From the NCBI RefSeq assembly GCF_004348685.1, contig NZ_SMKO01000009.1:1-64000 (forward strand): a DNA stretch of 64,000 bases. Reading direction: 5' to 3'. Of the stretch, positions 63,713 through 64,000 are shown piece by piece (the first letter of the stretch is position 1; every line of letters starts with the position of its first letter). This DNA comes from Nonomuraea deserti. GTDB taxonomy: Bacteria; Actinomycetota; Actinomycetes; Streptosporangiales; Streptosporangiaceae. The position numbers and the translations under genes are program-made. The notes under the pieces were generated by a model. The model saw only the letters and a list, made by a program, of their open reading frames with translations. It had not been told where the DNA came from and did not search any database.

Positions 63713-64000
63713 GTCTGCTGCTCCGCGACGGCCTGCTGCTCGACGTGACGACCGGCGCGTACACCGAGGCCGACCTGCGCTGCGCCGGCGGCCGCATCGT
63801 CGAGACCGGCCCCAGGCTGAGCGCGCCTGACGGCACGCGCGTGGTCGATCTCGCGGGCGCGCACGTCGTGCCCGGCCTCATCGACGCGCACGTGCACGTC
63901 ACCGCCTGCACCGCCGACCTCGGCGCCATCGGCTCCATGGCGCCGTCGTACGTGGCCGCGCACAGCGCCCGCATCATGAGCGGCATGCTGGACCGCGGCT
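63709..64000 (+). CDS. Amidohydrolase-superfamily protein, N-terminal part (cut by window end)
   Basis: The first 97 residues read through the window edge. An N-terminal beta domain (MSLLLRDGLLLDVTTGAYTE, ADLRCAGGRIVETG) leads into VVPGLIDAHVHVTA, the His-x-His metal motif of imidazolonepropionase/dihydroorotase-like amidohydrolases. It starts at an ATG overlapping the GAF gene by four bases. The substrate is unknown and is probably the compound carried by the MFS protein. Confidence 0.85.
   Translation, partial: MSLLLRDGLLLDVTTGAYTEADLRCAGGRIVETGPRLSAPDGTRVVDLAGAHVVPGLIDAHVHVTACTADLGAIGSMAPSYVAAHSARIMSGMLDRG

Overview
The window is high-GC DNA with tightly packed genes, many GTG starts and ATGA/GTGA stop-start overlaps. 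It carries a complete ergothioneine cluster (egtABCDE), an ECF sigma factor paired with a zinc anti-sigma factor, twin-arginine style export signals, and a sugar ABC transporter without its own ATPase. Together these point to a soil or plant-litter actinomycete. A Streptosporangiaceae-like (for example Nonomuraea-type) host is an inference, not something the sequence proves. No rRNA, tRNA, CRISPR array or prophage was seen.

Layout. 3-2061: the end of an FGGY sugar kinase and a SorC-type regulator, closed by a strong terminator. 2362-20364: one long plus-strand operon with its own promoter. It encodes a Tat-exported pectate lyase, a family-5 (Dpp/Opp-like) ABC importer with two ATPases, two BNR beta-propeller proteins (one cytoplasmic, one exported), an orphan sugar-binding protein, two tandem DUF5060/DUF5605-like proteins, a large unknown two-domain protein and a cytoplasmic GH28. 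20336-22836: minus-strand accessory genes (hypothetical, HAD-like, PIN toxin with Phd antitoxin, hemerythrin). 22888-29473: sigma factor, anti-sigma factor and egtABCDE, all on the minus strand. 29764-37547: a GH127 beta-L-arabinofuranosidase diverging from a GH127-like protein, a GH78 rhamnosidase and a GDSL esterase. 38217-56058: a GH2 beta-galactosidase plus an acyltransferase fusion, diverging from an operon of GH42, GH29, GH78, a five-bladed propeller hydrolase, a sugar ABC importer and an exported GH28. This operon is interrupted by a decayed IS200/IS605-type TnpB element. 56068-58625: a membrane protein, a beheaded anion transporter fused head-on to the last codons of a histidine kinase, and the surviving response regulator. 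58704-64000: an NADH-dehydrogenase-like flavoprotein with an HxlR regulator, a hypothetical, and the start of an RpiR/MFS/GAF/amidohydrolase cluster cut off by the window end.

How it works together. The enzyme set (pectate lyase, GH28, GH78, GH127, GH2, GH42, GH29, esterase) fits stepwise removal of galacturonate, rhamnose, arabinose, galactose and fucose from branched pectin (rhamnogalacturonan I and perhaps II). A few exported enzymes (pectate lyase, one GH28, one BNR propeller) would cut the polymer outside. Two ABC importers would bring in oligosaccharides, and the many enzymes without export signals would finish the job in the cytoplasm. Divergent promoters carry palindromic operator candidates, including a matched pair of LacI-type sites between the two beta-galactosidase genes.

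The most unusual items are the TnpB with an in-frame loss of its first RuvC motif, the kinase/transporter deletion scar, the acyltransferase-toroid fusion, the remote GH127 relative that keeps the Glu-x-Cys and Cys-Cys metal signature, and several in-frame 9-, 12- and 36-nucleotide minisatellites inside otherwise ordinary enzymes.
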